DNA of 64,000 nucleotides from Nothopassalora personata (Eukaryota > Ascomycota > Dothideomycetes > Mycosphaerellales > Mycosphaerellaceae): the NCBI GenBank assembly GCA_033816765.1, contig CM066293.1:4030001-4094000 (forward strand), in the 5' to 3' direction. Positions 25,442-35,756 of this stretch are shown piece after piece. Within the stretch, counting starts at the first letter, position 1; each line of letters starts with the position of its first letter. Under the pieces are notes generated by a model that had not been told where the DNA came from, made no database searches, and was given only the letters and a program-made list of their open reading frames with translations. Both the position numbers and the translations under genes were made by a program.

Positions 25442-25833
25442 TAATGTCTACTAACCACCCTATGTAGGCCTATCTAAGTTGTAGTAGTGTGGAGCGGCGC
25501 TTATATAAGTAGAGGTATTTACCGGTCCCGGGACCGTGAAATTAGGTTACGTAACGAGTAGCGTAGTAGCCGGATAAAACAAGAGGATTAGCGGACCTAA
25601 ACCCCTATACCCTCTACTTAAGAGGTATAAATAGAATTGTTGCCTTAATGCTACGCTTACAATACTCAACTGCGTAGTATATATCTTAACAGCTATACCA
25701 GTCCCGCTAGCTCACCTAAATGTCTAATTAAACGTAAATGAAATAGGGGCAAGTTAGACCTAAGGAACCCCCCTCTAAACCTAAGGTTAACATAACTAAA
25801 CCTAAGGTTAACACAACTAATTAGTCGTTAATA
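25442..25833 (-). repeat. Family E LTR, 5' LTR of the full unit
   Basis: 392 bases. It has two copies of the internal repeat of about 20 bases and the palindrome at 25517-25542. Its GTCACGTGAC site has become GTTACGTAAC, a RIP-type change that destroys the E-box core. Followed by GTAG (25834-25837), the outer target duplication. Confidence 0.85.
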
Positions 25834-25837
25834 GTAG

Positions 25838-27059
25838 GTATAAAGTTATAGTTACCGGGTTAACTAACTCGAGGGTTTAAGAAGCGTACCCTCTCCCTCC
25901 TTTTCCTTCTTTTCCCTTATACTACGTTCTCGTAGCGCACTACACCCGCACTACTAGCGATTTACTAGCTCCTCGCTAGCGACTACATAGCGACCCGCTA
26001 GTACTACTATAGCTTTAGATAAAGCTATCTAAGACTAGCTCCGCTAGGAGGCCCTTATAGGGGGCCTATTAGTACTACTAATACTATTACTAGTACTATA
26101 GATGTCTAGCGCGCTTAGCGTACTAGATACGCTAGCGAAGCGTAAGTTTAGCGTACTAGGGCTATAGACCCCTAAGTTATTACTAGCTAGGCGTCTAGGT
26201 ATAGATATTAAGATATATATACGGTACCTCCTATACTTTATAACTAGTAAGTATTTGCTACGCTCTTCGCTTACGATACGCTTACTAATAGTATAGTAGA
26301 CGAGTAGGATACGTATAATAGTGTCACTACTAGCGAGTTACTTAAGAAGTATAGGCGCTATAGAGATAATAGTAATCCCTACGTTAGTAATACTAGCGTC
26401 GCTATCGTATAGATAGTAGCTCGCCTACGTACCGCTCGCGCCTAGCGCAATAAGCTTATCTAGGGGCTTAGCAACCCTATTACTAAGTAGGAGTAGGACG
26501 CTCTAGACTAGTAGTACGAGGTCTACGCCTAGATAGGCGAGTAGATCTTAGAGGTAAGTACTACGCCTCGCTAGCGCTCCCTACGCTCGCCGCGTACGGC
26601 GTACTCTCGCTCCCTATATAAATCGGCTAACCTCCTCCTAGGCTAAGAGGTAGTTTAGTACCTATAAGAATAAGCGTATAGGCGACACCCGCGTACGGTT
26701 TGCCTACGCCTCTACTACTACTACCCCCTCCTCCTCCGCCGCCGCTACTACGTCCGTATTTCTATAGTAAGAGTAGAATAGGGTCCTTAATAGGCTCTTT
26801 AACCTCGGCCGTACTATAAGTAATACGCGTACTTTAGAACTATAAGGACCGTAAGGCTATAAGGGGATATCGTAATATATAGTACGCCTACAATCTTCTA
26901 ATCGTAGATAAACTAAAGCTTACTTTCTTCTACAGACGCTATACGCGTCTCCTAGTATACGTATACGTATTACGTGCGGTATACTAAGCCGGGTATAGCC
27001 GTATTATATATAAGGGTTAGCTATAGGCTACCCTTATAGCTAGACTCGCTACTATAGAT
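25838..27059. other. RIP-mutated flank, left part of an old DNA transposon
   Basis: No host gene. The sequence is TA-rich, with many CTAGCG/CGCTAG words. On the minus strand the last 360 bases continue the broken transposase frame found beyond the chromovirus. The rest (25838-26700) holds no frame I recognise. The transposon's left end and terminal repeats could not be located. Confidence 0.5.
26700..27059 (-). pseudogene. Integrase-core transposase, C-terminal piece
   Basis: Joined across the ACTCT duplication to 33978-34970, this piece extends the same minus-strand frame with only TAG/TAA stops, for example EESKLQFIYDQKIVG-like residues around 26880-26930 once stops are skipped. It was separated from its N-terminal part by insertion of the chromovirus. 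The exact end of the frame is uncertain. Confidence 0.45.
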
Positions 27060-27064
27060 ACTCT

Positions 27065-27424
27065 TGTTATGTCTCGTTCTAGGGCTAGTCTTAAAGAAGA
27101 GATAAGTTAAGTTACGTAGCGGTATTCTTTAGAGAGGCTAAAGTAAGCTAAGCGAAGATAAATAATTGGAATAAGAGTTATATTCCAATTAGTAAGATAG
27201 TAACATAAGTTGAACGCATTAGAACCATAAGGGTCTCTAGCGTTCCTAAATATAAAAGAGATTCGTAGATCTCGGTAATTAGTCTAATCATTCTAAGCAT
27301 AAGCAGTCTAATTAGTCTAAGCATAAGCAGTCTAATCGCTCTAAGTCTAAGCGCTTAGGTAGGATAAGTTACGTGTTCGTCTTATCGTTATAATTCTAGG
27401 GTCCCTAGGAATCATTCCGTAACA
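27065..27424 (-). repeat. Family F chromovirus LTR, left (3' LTR)
   Basis: 360 bases, TGTTATG...CGTAACA, preceded by the target duplication ACTCT (27060-27064). Same length as the other LTR. The differences I could see between the two are all transitions. Confidence 0.95.
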
Positions 27425-27425
27425 C

Positions 27426-27438
27426 TATCCCCTTCTTA
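27426..27438 (-). other. Polypurine tract of family F
   Basis: On the minus strand AAGAAGGGGATAG directly precedes the 3' LTR, the usual position of the plus-strand primer of an LTR retrotransposon. Confidence 0.75.
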
Positions 27439-27485
27439 GCCTAGCTTCGTCCCGAAGCTTCTTAAGCCGTTATTATTTCTTGTAG

Positions 27486-28076
27486 TAATAGTTAACTATG
27501 TCTTCTTCCTCCTATAAACGCCGTTAACGACTTGCTTAGGATACTAAAGTTTCTAGTATCGAAATAGCTCTATACACGAATTGTTAGAAGTCTCGATCCT
27601 CGGGCGTAGTAGTAAAGTGTATCGTAGGTTCTCGGTCTAGAAAGTGTTCGGCCTATATTCGAAAAGGCTATAAGGATTGCGATATACGTCTTTCTCGTCC
27701 GGAGTAGGAATGTCTTCGCGATTCGCGCGATAAGCTTAAGCTGGAGCTTAAGAGGATTAAAGAGGAGGAGGTACGGCTAAAGATACGTAAGATCCGTCTT
27801 TAGAAATAGCTACGATTAGCTAAGCGTCGTACTAATAATACCGTCGCTAAGGAGTTAGAGGAGCTCGAGAAGGAAGAGGCGCGCGAGGAGCTAGCGTCTC
27901 TCGAGCGGGCGTCGGGGGTAGAGGTGTCGCCTTCGCTAGTTCCTTTCTCGGATATCCTAGAGATGCCCGTAAATAACTAGGTAGCGCTCTCTAGAGCGGA
28001 GCCTTAGGGCGAATCCCTAGGGGTAGAGACTTATTAGGGTACTTATTTATAAGTTGTGTCCCTGTTCTTATTAATC
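27486..28076 (+). pseudogene. Antisense Cys-rich/coiled-coil ORF inside family F
   Basis: Between the pol end and the 3' LTR, the strand opposite to pol has a frame with only RIP-type stops. It encodes a short Cys-rich stretch (RKCSAYIRKGYKDCDI, about 27625-27672), then a long Lys/Glu/Leu-rich stretch that looks like a coiled coil (about 27715-27920; KELEELEKEEAREELASLE is readable), then SPSLVPFSDILEMPV. Fungal Gypsy elements often carry such antisense ORFs, to my recollection, but I cannot name a function. The Cys spacing recalls a small zinc motif; this is inference. Confidence 0.5.
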
Positions 28077-28150
28077 GGCTAGGTAGCTTAGTAGTAGAGC
28101 GTAAGCTATCTATACTCTTAAGGTCGTAGGTTCAATTCCTACCCTAGTCG
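28077..28150 (+). other. tRNA-like sequence, probably a RIP-damaged tRNA relic
   Basis: 74 nt that fold as most of a cloverleaf. The acceptor arm GGCTAGG (28077-28083) pairs with CCTAGTC (28143-28149) with one G-U. The D arm is GCTT/GAGC. The T arm is GTAGG/CCTAC with loop TTCAATT. The internal B box GGTTCAATTCC matches the consensus, and the A box has TAGC where TGGC is usual, a RIP-type change. The anticodon arm is poor: TAAG/CTTA closes a loop of 11 bases, so no anticodon can be assigned. It lies inside family F between the antisense ORF and the pol end. Confidence 0.5.
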
Positions 28151-28227
28151 CTCGTCGGCCGTAAGATCGATTATCGTTAGTTATCTCGGCGGACCCGTTT
28201 TTAGTATTATCGGATCTTTTACTAACA

Positions 28228-31200
28228 GTTTTGTAGGTTTTGTTTTAGTTCCTAGGTATTCTCTAATTCGTCGTATCCCTTCCACTTAATAAGGTATCGC
28301 TAACCTTTCTTATCTAGGATTTTTTTGACTTTAAATTCGTTTTCTACTTCTAGCTCGAAATAGAAGCTTTCTTAGTAAGGTGTTCTAGCGTCTACGGGTT
28401 CTAACTTAGAAATGTAGAAGACTAGGTGGATTTTCGCGTTAGGTAGTAGTCGTAGGCGGTAGTTAACTAGTCCTATAACTTTATCGATGAAAAATGGTCC
28501 GACCTTAACGTAATCTAGTTTCTTAGTCTATCTTCTTATTCTTAAGTTTTTTATAAGGAGATAGACCTTATCCCCCTCTTTTAGTAGAGGTGCTATTTTT
28601 CTTATGTCCTACCGTTATTAAGACAGTTTTTATTATGTATCTTTAATCGCCTTACGTGTTTCTTTATGCACTTCCTTAAGAGTATCCATCGTTACGATTG
28701 CTCTTTCGGCTTATAAGTAGGATCTAGGTGTTCCGAATAGGTTAGGATCTTTACTAAAGTTTGCATAAAATGGTGTCGTTAAAGTTGTCTCCGATTTATG
28801 GTTGTTTAGTGCGATCTACGCTATTAGCAGTAATAAAACCTAGTTGTCTTATACATAATTAATGTAGTGTCGTAGGTATTGTTCTAGCGTCTAATTTATC
28901 CTCTCGGTTTATCCGTCTATTTCTAGATAATATACCGTTAATAGCTTATGTTTAATTCCGATCGTTCCTATAAGCGTTTTCTAGTAATTCGATGTAAATA
29001 ACTTGTCTCTGTCCGTTATAAACGCTTAAGGGAATCCGTAGTATCGGATAAGTCTATCTAGTACTAGGTATCCGAGCTGCTCTACATTATATGTCTCTAA
29101 TGTAGGAATGAAGTGTACGTATTTCGTAAGTCTATTAACTATAACTAGTATTATGTCGTATAGTTGTTTCGGAACTTAATCTCTTAACGGTAGGAGTTTC
29201 GTAATAAAGTCTATTATAACTTCGTCCTATAGTTTCGTCGGTAGTGTCCTAAACTATAGGTGACCGTATTTTGTATGTCTCGTAGCCTTGTTTCGTTAGT
29301 AGTGTACGCATTGTTTAATGTAGCGTAATACCTTAAGTCTTATCTATAGGAATGAGAAACTACGCTATATTAGGTCTATTGTTTTCGAAGTTCTAGGGTA
29401 CCTATATATTAGTCCGTTATAATATTGTCGTATATATTCTTCTTCTCGATCCTTAGGTACTTAGTATTTCCCTTACGATATAGGGAATTGTTCGTCCTTA
29501 TTGCCTAGTATTCGTACGATGTTATTAAATTCTCTCGTGTTTATACTAAGACTTCCGTCGGGGTTTGTCTTTAATATTTTATGTTGCACTAGTTCTTTCT
29601 CTTCTATATAGTCGCTTCTTCGGCTTAGCGCATCGGCGCGGCCGTTCTCTCTTCCTAGAGTATATTTAATTTCGAACTTGTATTGTCCTAGTAGCTCCGA
29701 CTAGCGGGCTTGCCTTTAGGTAAGTTCTTTCGTCGTCGTGAAGTACGTAAGATTCTTATAGTTAGAAAAAATTGTTAACTTCGGTAGGCCCTCGACATAT
29801 ACTCTCTAATGTTACATAGCGGCAACAATAGCTAGAAGCTCTTTATGATAGATGTCGTAGTTCTGTTCCGCTATAGTCATTTTCCGGGAGTAATAGGCTA
29901 CTAGGTGTCTCTACCTATCGTATGTCTATGTTAGACATACGCCTATTGCTATATTAGACGTATCGGTCTTAATGTGGACTTCCTTACTACTATCGAATAG
30001 TCGAAGCGTAGGGGCTAAAGTGTATTATTCCTTAAGTTTCTTAAACGCTTTAATCTGTTTCTTTCCCTATTTCTAGATAACGTCTTTTCTTATAAGCATC
30101 GTTATTAGTACTGCTATCTTTACGTAATCCTTAATGAATTTCCGGTTGTAGTTCGCTAGTCTAAGGAATGATTATACATCCTTAACTGTCTTTAGTTCTA
30201 GCTATTCTCTAATTAACTATGTCTTCGTAGGGTCGATCGTTATCCCTATAGTGCTAATAATAAAGCCTAAGAATTTAACTTCTTTCTTATAGAATTCGCA
30301 TTTCTCGGGTGCCGTCTTAAATCCTAATTGCGTAAGTCGTTCGAAGACGTCCTAGACTTGTTTTATATATTCCTATAGGAATCCTTTCGTGTAGACTAGT
30401 ATGTCGTCTATGTAGGCGATAACGCATACGTCGAGTAGGTCTCTAAGTGTTTTGTTAATAAGGTCCTAGTAGGATGCGGGTGCGTTAGTTAATCCTATTA
30501 GCATAACTAAGAATTCGTAGAGTCCGTATCTTATTCTAAAAGCGGTTTTCCATTCTTCTCCTTGTACTATTCGTATAGTATAGAAGGCATCTCGTAGGTT
30601 AATCTTCGTATACTAGTCCGATCCGGTTAATCTATCTTATACTTCTTCGATGTTAGGTAGCGGGTATCGGTTCTTAATCGTAATCTCGTTTAACTTCCTA
30701 TAGTCTTATACGAGTCGTAACTTCCCGTTTACTTTTAGAACGAACATATATAGAGTTCCTACACTTAAGGTAGATCTTCTTATCTATCCTTTAGCTAGCT
30801 TCTCCTTTAGCTATTCTCGTAGGGTCTATAGCTCTTTCTTAGACATTTAATATAGGGGTCCCGATAGAGGCTCTTTCCTTAGCTAAATGTTAATCTTATA
30901 ATCCTATAGGCGGTACTTAGGTAAGGCGGTTTTGCCTTTCTTCTCTTTAAAGAGTCGCGACCACTTGCGGTACTCCTTAGGAATACTTAACTCTAAGATG
31001 TTAGTATTCTTCGATAGTGCGTTACTTCTATTACTTCTAGTGACTTCGTAACCCGGCGGCCCTACGCTAGTGTCTATCCCGGTCGAAGGTAGTTCTTCTA
31101 TCCTTCTAGTCGGCGTAAGCTCGAATGCGTTAAGCTGTTTCCTTGCCTTATCTACTATTGTCTGCTGTCGATACGTAGGCTAAATGTCGATAACGTAGTC

Positions 31201-31600
31201 GCATTCCCTAAATGTAAGTACTCCTCTTCTCTAGTCGATTACTAGATTGTACTTTCTTAACTAAGGTATACCTAATACTATGTTATAACTAGCTATATTA
31301 GTAACATCTAAGGTAATATTCTCGTAGTGCTATTAGATAGCTAGTAGCAATAGTGTCGTCTCCTATTCTACGCTAGGTAACGATAATCCGTTTACCGCGA
31401 TTAACTCGTAACCCTATTTCTTCTTTAGGGTAGCTAACCCGTTTCTTCTTATAAAAGACTCGGAGATGAAATTCCCCGCTACTCCTAAGTCGATTATAAC
31501 ACTAGTCTTGTGTCCGTTAACGATTACTTATGTCTAGAAAACTATGTTTAATGTCGATACGTAAGCCTAAGTATTATATAACTCCCTCCGGTCGCTTATT
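28228..31600 (-). pseudogene. Family F pol: PR-RT-RH-IN-chromodomain, RIP-mutated
   Basis: On the minus strand in order: a protease-like motif near 31460-31500 (LGVAGNFIS), RT with the box YIDD intact at 30403-30414, RNase H with [20 protein letters not shown] near 29820-29885 and GRENGRADALSRRSDY near 29615-29665, an integrase with TDRDKLFTSNYW near 29000 and a TERINQTLEQYLRHYI stretch near 28870-28920, a GPFF/Y motif near 28490, and a chromodomain (YLIKWKGYDELENT) at about 28255-28310. Most stops are TAG or TAA. The domain order and the C-terminal chromodomain identify a chromovirus, a group known to target heterochromatin through the chromodomain. Confidence 0.9.
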
Positions 31601-33600
31601 CCTAGAGAGCTAATTCTTTTCCCGAATAGTATGTAGTTCGCTATACTTCGTGCCTAGAGGCTTCGGCTAGAACCTGTAGCCCTTTACCCTATGTCTACAC
31701 TTATAGTCTATTACGTTCCTAGATCTTCTACGATTCTAAGTAGAGAGCCCGTACATACTGTACTACTGTTCGTAGTTCGTTTAAGACGATAGTTCCTACC
31801 GGTGTTAGGTATCCGGTATCCGTTATTCGGCTTCCTATAGGTAGTCGTTCGATAACCGCTTTAGCTAAGTTCTTAGTATTGTTTATAGTTAGGTAGCCCT
31901 ATACTATGCCCCTTATTATGTCGAGTGTCTTGTCGAATTCGTTAGAGTTTAGGTATCGTTTCCCTAAGAACTTTAGTAGGAATTCTTCGTACCTTCGTTA
32001 GAGGTAGATAATTAACTTATAGAGTTTCCTTAGCGCGTCTACCGTAAATGTGTATACTTCGTTTTCGTCGTCGGTATCGCTCTCTTCTTCTTCGGATGAG
32101 TCCTCGCTTAACTCTTCCGGTACGTAATCTTCTTCGATAGTATCTAGTTCGTTTGTTTATTATTCTAGTACTAGTAACTAGCGTCCGTTCTATTCTAGAT
32201 CCTAGTTTTCTTTATTGTCGTTATCGAAGCAAGATTCGTCGATGTCCACTTCTTAGAGCTTGTTTTATCCGTGTTAAGCTCCTAGGGTTCCTACTAGTTA
32301 TCGTAGCTAGTACCCTACGCCTAACTTAGCGTTATAGTAGGTTTAACACGAGTCCTAGTAACAGAATCGCTAGTGAAGGCTTCTGTAACCGTGTCGAGAT
32401 TCCTTCTTAACTTTATAGTTAACTCCTCGTGCTATTATGCTAAATAATCTAATAGTCTTTAATTGTTAGTTATTCGGTAGTAGTGTATATTATTAAACAT
32501 AGTATCCTCCTCGTCCTTATAAGGGGTCTAGGAGAGGCGTCGCAACCCGGTTGCTATCCTTCTCCTCTACTCTCTAGGTATAGTTAAATTGTCGGGGTCT
32601 AATACTGCTCCTAGATTTGCCTACCTTTAGTTACATTATATTGAACTACTCGCGGCGCACTATATTTTTACCGCGGCAATCCCGTACTATGTAACCTTCC
32701 TTACTATAGGCATAGTATATAAGTTTTCCTTTTCCTTTAAAGGGCTTTCCGTAGCCCCTACTCTTATCGATCCTCCGTCCTCGTTAGGTAACGTCTAGTT
32801 CTATTAGCTGTAGTCTATAGTAGGGCTAGCTTTGTCGTAAGAATTCTCCCTTTGTAATGTATCCTCCTAAGGGTCTACGATCCGGAGCGTATCCTACTAT
32901 ACCTCCTACTTTAGAGTCGTGTTTCTTTTCCTAGTGTCGTTCCTAGAGCTAGTTATCGATGTTAATCGACGCCTTTATTAGTTCTTCGAGGTTAGTAATC
33001 CGTCTCCCGTGTCTTATTAACTCGTCCTTAACGGAGTCCTTAAGTCCACGTCGGAACATAGTTATTAACGCCGTCTAGTTCTATCCGGTGATTTGTCCGT
33101 ATTCTTCGAATTTAGCGGCATACTCTAAAGTAGACGTCTTCTATTTTAGGTGTTGAATAATTCGTATAGCCTATTAGACTTCGTTCGAGGTTCTAAAGAT
33201 TAACTTTATCTTTTCTTTAAAAGAGTATAGCTCCTAAACATTCCGGTAGGGTCTAATCGTCCTATACCTTTAAGGTATTCCTTAAGGTAAGGTTTAATCT
33301 AGTTCTACGCACTTCCGCGAAGGTACGTAATAGTAAAGATAGTTCTTTTATTAACATCGACTAGGTTAAACATAAGATACATATCTATCTAATTGATCCA
33401 GTTATCGAACTTAGCCCTATCTCTATAGAAGAGGTCTAGCTTAGTAGCCTTAACGTCGTTCTTCCTTAGAGTAGGCTCGTTATCGTTATTAGACTTATCG
33501 TCCTTCGTAGTAGTCTATTGTAGTAGCGCACGGCGGATGCTTCCTACTTCGCTAGGGGCGGGTGTTCCCCTACTAGCTACTTAAGTAGCGCTTATCCTAA
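31600..33600 (-). pseudogene. Family F gag, RIP-mutated
   Basis: The region between the 5' LTR and the protease on the minus strand. A zinc knuckle with C-x2-C-x4-H-x4-C spacing lies at about 32676-32717. Three of its four ligands have become Tyr through TG-to-TA or CA-to-TA change, leaving only the last Cys. An acidic stretch (near 32060-32160) lies between the knuckle and the protease. Upstream gag sequence is too decayed to place further domains. Confidence 0.7.
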
Positions 33601-33612
33601 GGGCGTTTAAAG

Positions 33613-33972
33613 TGTTATGTCTCGTTCTAGGGCTAGTCTTAAAGGAGAGATAAGTTAAGTTACGTGGCGGTATTCTTTAGAGAGGCTAAAGTAAGCTAAG
33701 CGAAGATGAATAATTGGAATAAGAGTTGTATTCCAATTAGTAAGATAGTAACATAAGTTAAACGTATTAGAACCATAAGGGTTTCTAGCGTTCCTAAATA
33801 CAAAAGAGATTCGTAGATCTCGGTAATTAGTCTAATTATTCTAAGCATAAGTAGTCTAATCAGTCTAAGCATAAGCAGTCTAATCGCTCCAAGTCTAAGC
33901 GCTTAGGTAGGATAAGTCACGTGTTCGTCTTATCGTTATAATTCTAGGGTCCCTAGGAATCATTCCGTAACA
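33613..33972 (-). repeat. Family F chromovirus LTR, right (5' LTR)
   Basis: 360 bases, TGTTATG...CGTAACA, followed by the duplication ACTCT (33973-33977). It retains more CA/TG than the left LTR at several places (for example GTGGCGG against GTAGCGG), so the two LTRs were hit unevenly by RIP. Confidence 0.95.
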
Positions 33973-33977
33973 ACTCT

Positions 33978-34970
33978 ATATTAATATACCGTACTAATCG
34001 ACTCGCTCCTTCTACTAGTAAAGCTTCTTATCCTTAGGGTTAAGTAGATACCTATATAGTAGTACTCCTTTTAACTCTAGATAGTTATATAGGATATCCG
34101 GTATACCGTTTATATACGATTCTAGGTTATAACGACGGATACGATAGCGGTTCTACTCGTTAACGAACGATAATATAAGACTTCGAAGGATTAGAATATA
34201 GATAGTAGTAAATACTATTCTATCTACGGCTAATACTTCCTTAAAGAGTCCTATTATAATATACTAATTAAAGAGGTCTCTCTAGTAATTAAATATAGCC
34301 TTAGTACTCTTACCCTACTAGTATTCGATAGTTTAATTACCCTCACTTAAGGTATACTAGAAGGTCTTATTAAACGTAAGTAGATTACTAGCGAGTCGCT
34401 CTCGGACTCGTAGATAAGTATCGGCTAGTATAGGCGTCTTAACGCCCTAATTAGATCGTACGCGATTTAGTACCCTACTACTATAATATATTACTATAAT
34501 ATATTAAGTAATAATAGAGAACTTTATCTTCGCTATAGGTCCTATATAGTACTAGATAACCTACTAAGAGTAGACGTTAATATAAGCGTAGATCTATATC
34601 TTAAAGCGCTCGTATTTTAGAAAGGTATTAATTAACTAGACGTTGTTAGGACCTTCTACTTTTAGCCTCGTATACCGCGGTATTATAGGGTCTTATATTA
34701 TAGGATTATAAGAGATAAAAGGGATAGGGTTAATTATATAAGCGAGTGTTCTAATATAGTCGCTAATAAAGTTAGAAAGTCTAGTCTACGAGTCTATAGA
34801 TACTAAGTCTATCCTACCGTCTAATAATATAATAACTCTTACGTAGCTCTCTTACTAGCTTAAGATAGCTCTAGTCTTACTAATAGCTACTACTTATAAC
34901 TTTCTAAAGGACTCGCTATATCTTAGGCTCTATAGCTAGAGCTTATTCTTTACTAAGACTACGGTTTAAT
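33978..34970 (-). pseudogene. DDE integrase-core transposase, RIP-mutated and interrupted
   Basis: One minus-strand frame with only TAG/TAA stops. It resembles the integrase-core (rve-type) proteins common in fungal genomes. KVEGPNN...KYERF (about 34600-34670) and IYAYINVYS (about 34580-34605) correspond to the first catalytic block, RSN...TPILADTYLRVRERLA (about 34400-34460) to the second, and GNQTIEY followed by GKSTKAIFNY (about 34290-34345) to the block with the catalytic Glu. Two Asp positions read Asn and the conserved Trp positions read stop, each explained by TG-to-TA. The C-terminal part continues at 26700-27059 beyond the chromovirus. Confidence 0.6.
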
Positions 34971-35350
34971 CTAATACCTCTTTATAGCTCTTAATACTAG
35001 CGAAGGGTAAGGTTAAATCTATCGAGGCGGAGGATAGTATATAACTCGCTATCGTCGAGGCTATATTTCTAGAATAGTTTCTTTACTCGCTAGCGTAGCT
35101 TAGCCTAGCGAGCCTAATTATAAGCCTAATTATCCTCGTAAGTCCCTCGCTACTCTACGAGTTGCTAGCGGAGGGTCCGTTCGCTAGTTTAAACACCGTA
35201 GAGATTAAAGAGGGTATCTCGAATAGCTACCTATATAAATCTAGCGGTAGTCTATAGCTTAATATTAATACAAAAGGGCTCTAGATTAATCGCTAGACGT
35301 AGCATTGTATATAAAGCAATATAGCGAGTCTATAAGACAAATAGCGAGTC
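34971..35350. other. Right end of the RIP-mutated compartment
   Basis: TA-rich sequence without a recognised frame, probably the right end of the DNA transposon. Two near-identical copies of TAGCGAGTCTATAA occur at about 35313-35327 and 35344-35357. Beyond about 35350 CA and TG dinucleotides are common again. Confidence 0.5.
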
Positions 35351-35756
35351 TATAATAATGAGGATTGAGGATTGCGAATTTTGAATGCGGGTATTTGCCG
35401 GTTTTGTAAGCCTAGGCCACCGCCGTCGGCGGAACGTTTGGCCGAAGTTGACTCCAGATCGTCCTCTGACTTCATTAATCAAGAGCAGAAAGAGCACAGG
35501 CATTGGATGACAGCACTAGCATCGACTTGGGGTATTCTCACATCGATATGTACACAGTCACGACATCGTTCCGTGTGGGCAAGGTGAGGATGGCGGAAGG
35601 AGATCAAATCACGGATAAAGACCTGTACTCAGGCTAGTCAAGATCTGTTCTGGGGAGGATTTCTCGCGGAGACAGCTGGTATTTGAAATTCTCGTTGGTA
35701 TTTCCTCTAAACGTCTACACCTTCGAACCTGCGCCAGACAACCACTACTGATCTCA

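Larger units (their letters stand above)
2044..25833. mobile_element. Nested and inverted pair of family E LTR retrotransposons
   Basis: This block consists of two copies of one Ty3/Gypsy-like element. It reads as a 3' piece on the minus strand (2044-5003), a 5' piece on the plus strand (5004-13979), and a full unit on the minus strand (13980-25833). The outer ends are flanked by GTAG at 2040-2043 and at 25834-25837, a four-base target duplication. The inner junctions carry ATAG (13976-13979, and as CTAT at 5000-5003). The full unit has the same site unoccupied, as a single CTAT at 16885-16888. Nested insertion followed by inversion between the two opposed copies gives exactly this order. Confidence 0.85.
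13980..25833 (-). mobile_element. Full-length family E LTR retrotransposon, about 11.85 kb
   Basis: Reads on the minus strand as 5' LTR (25442-25833), AAGGTT leader, gag-PR, palindrome, pol, palindrome, ORF3, purine tract, 3' LTR (13980-14372). The two LTRs are direct repeats of 392 and 393 bases that differ at scattered, mostly C/T or G/A positions. Because of the inferred inversion, its two halves may originally have belonged to different copies. All frames are broken by RIP-type stops, so it cannot move by itself. Confidence 0.85.
27065..33972 (-). mobile_element. Complete Ty3/Gypsy chromovirus, family F, 6,908 bp
   Basis: Two 360-base LTRs with TGTTA...TAACA ends, flanked by a perfect five-base duplication ACTCT (27060-27064 and 33973-33977). 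The minus strand encodes gag with a CCHC knuckle, protease, RT, RNase H, integrase and a C-terminal chromodomain. A polypurine tract (AAGAAGGGG on the minus strand) abuts the left LTR at 27428-27437. The element inserted into a DNA transposon that was already present. Coding frames are broken by RIP stops. Confidence 0.95.

Noticed and set aside
1..35350. A CRISPR-like or satellite array from the recurring palindrome
   Set aside because: The eight copies are kilobases apart and always at fixed places in one retrotransposon family; there is no spacer array.
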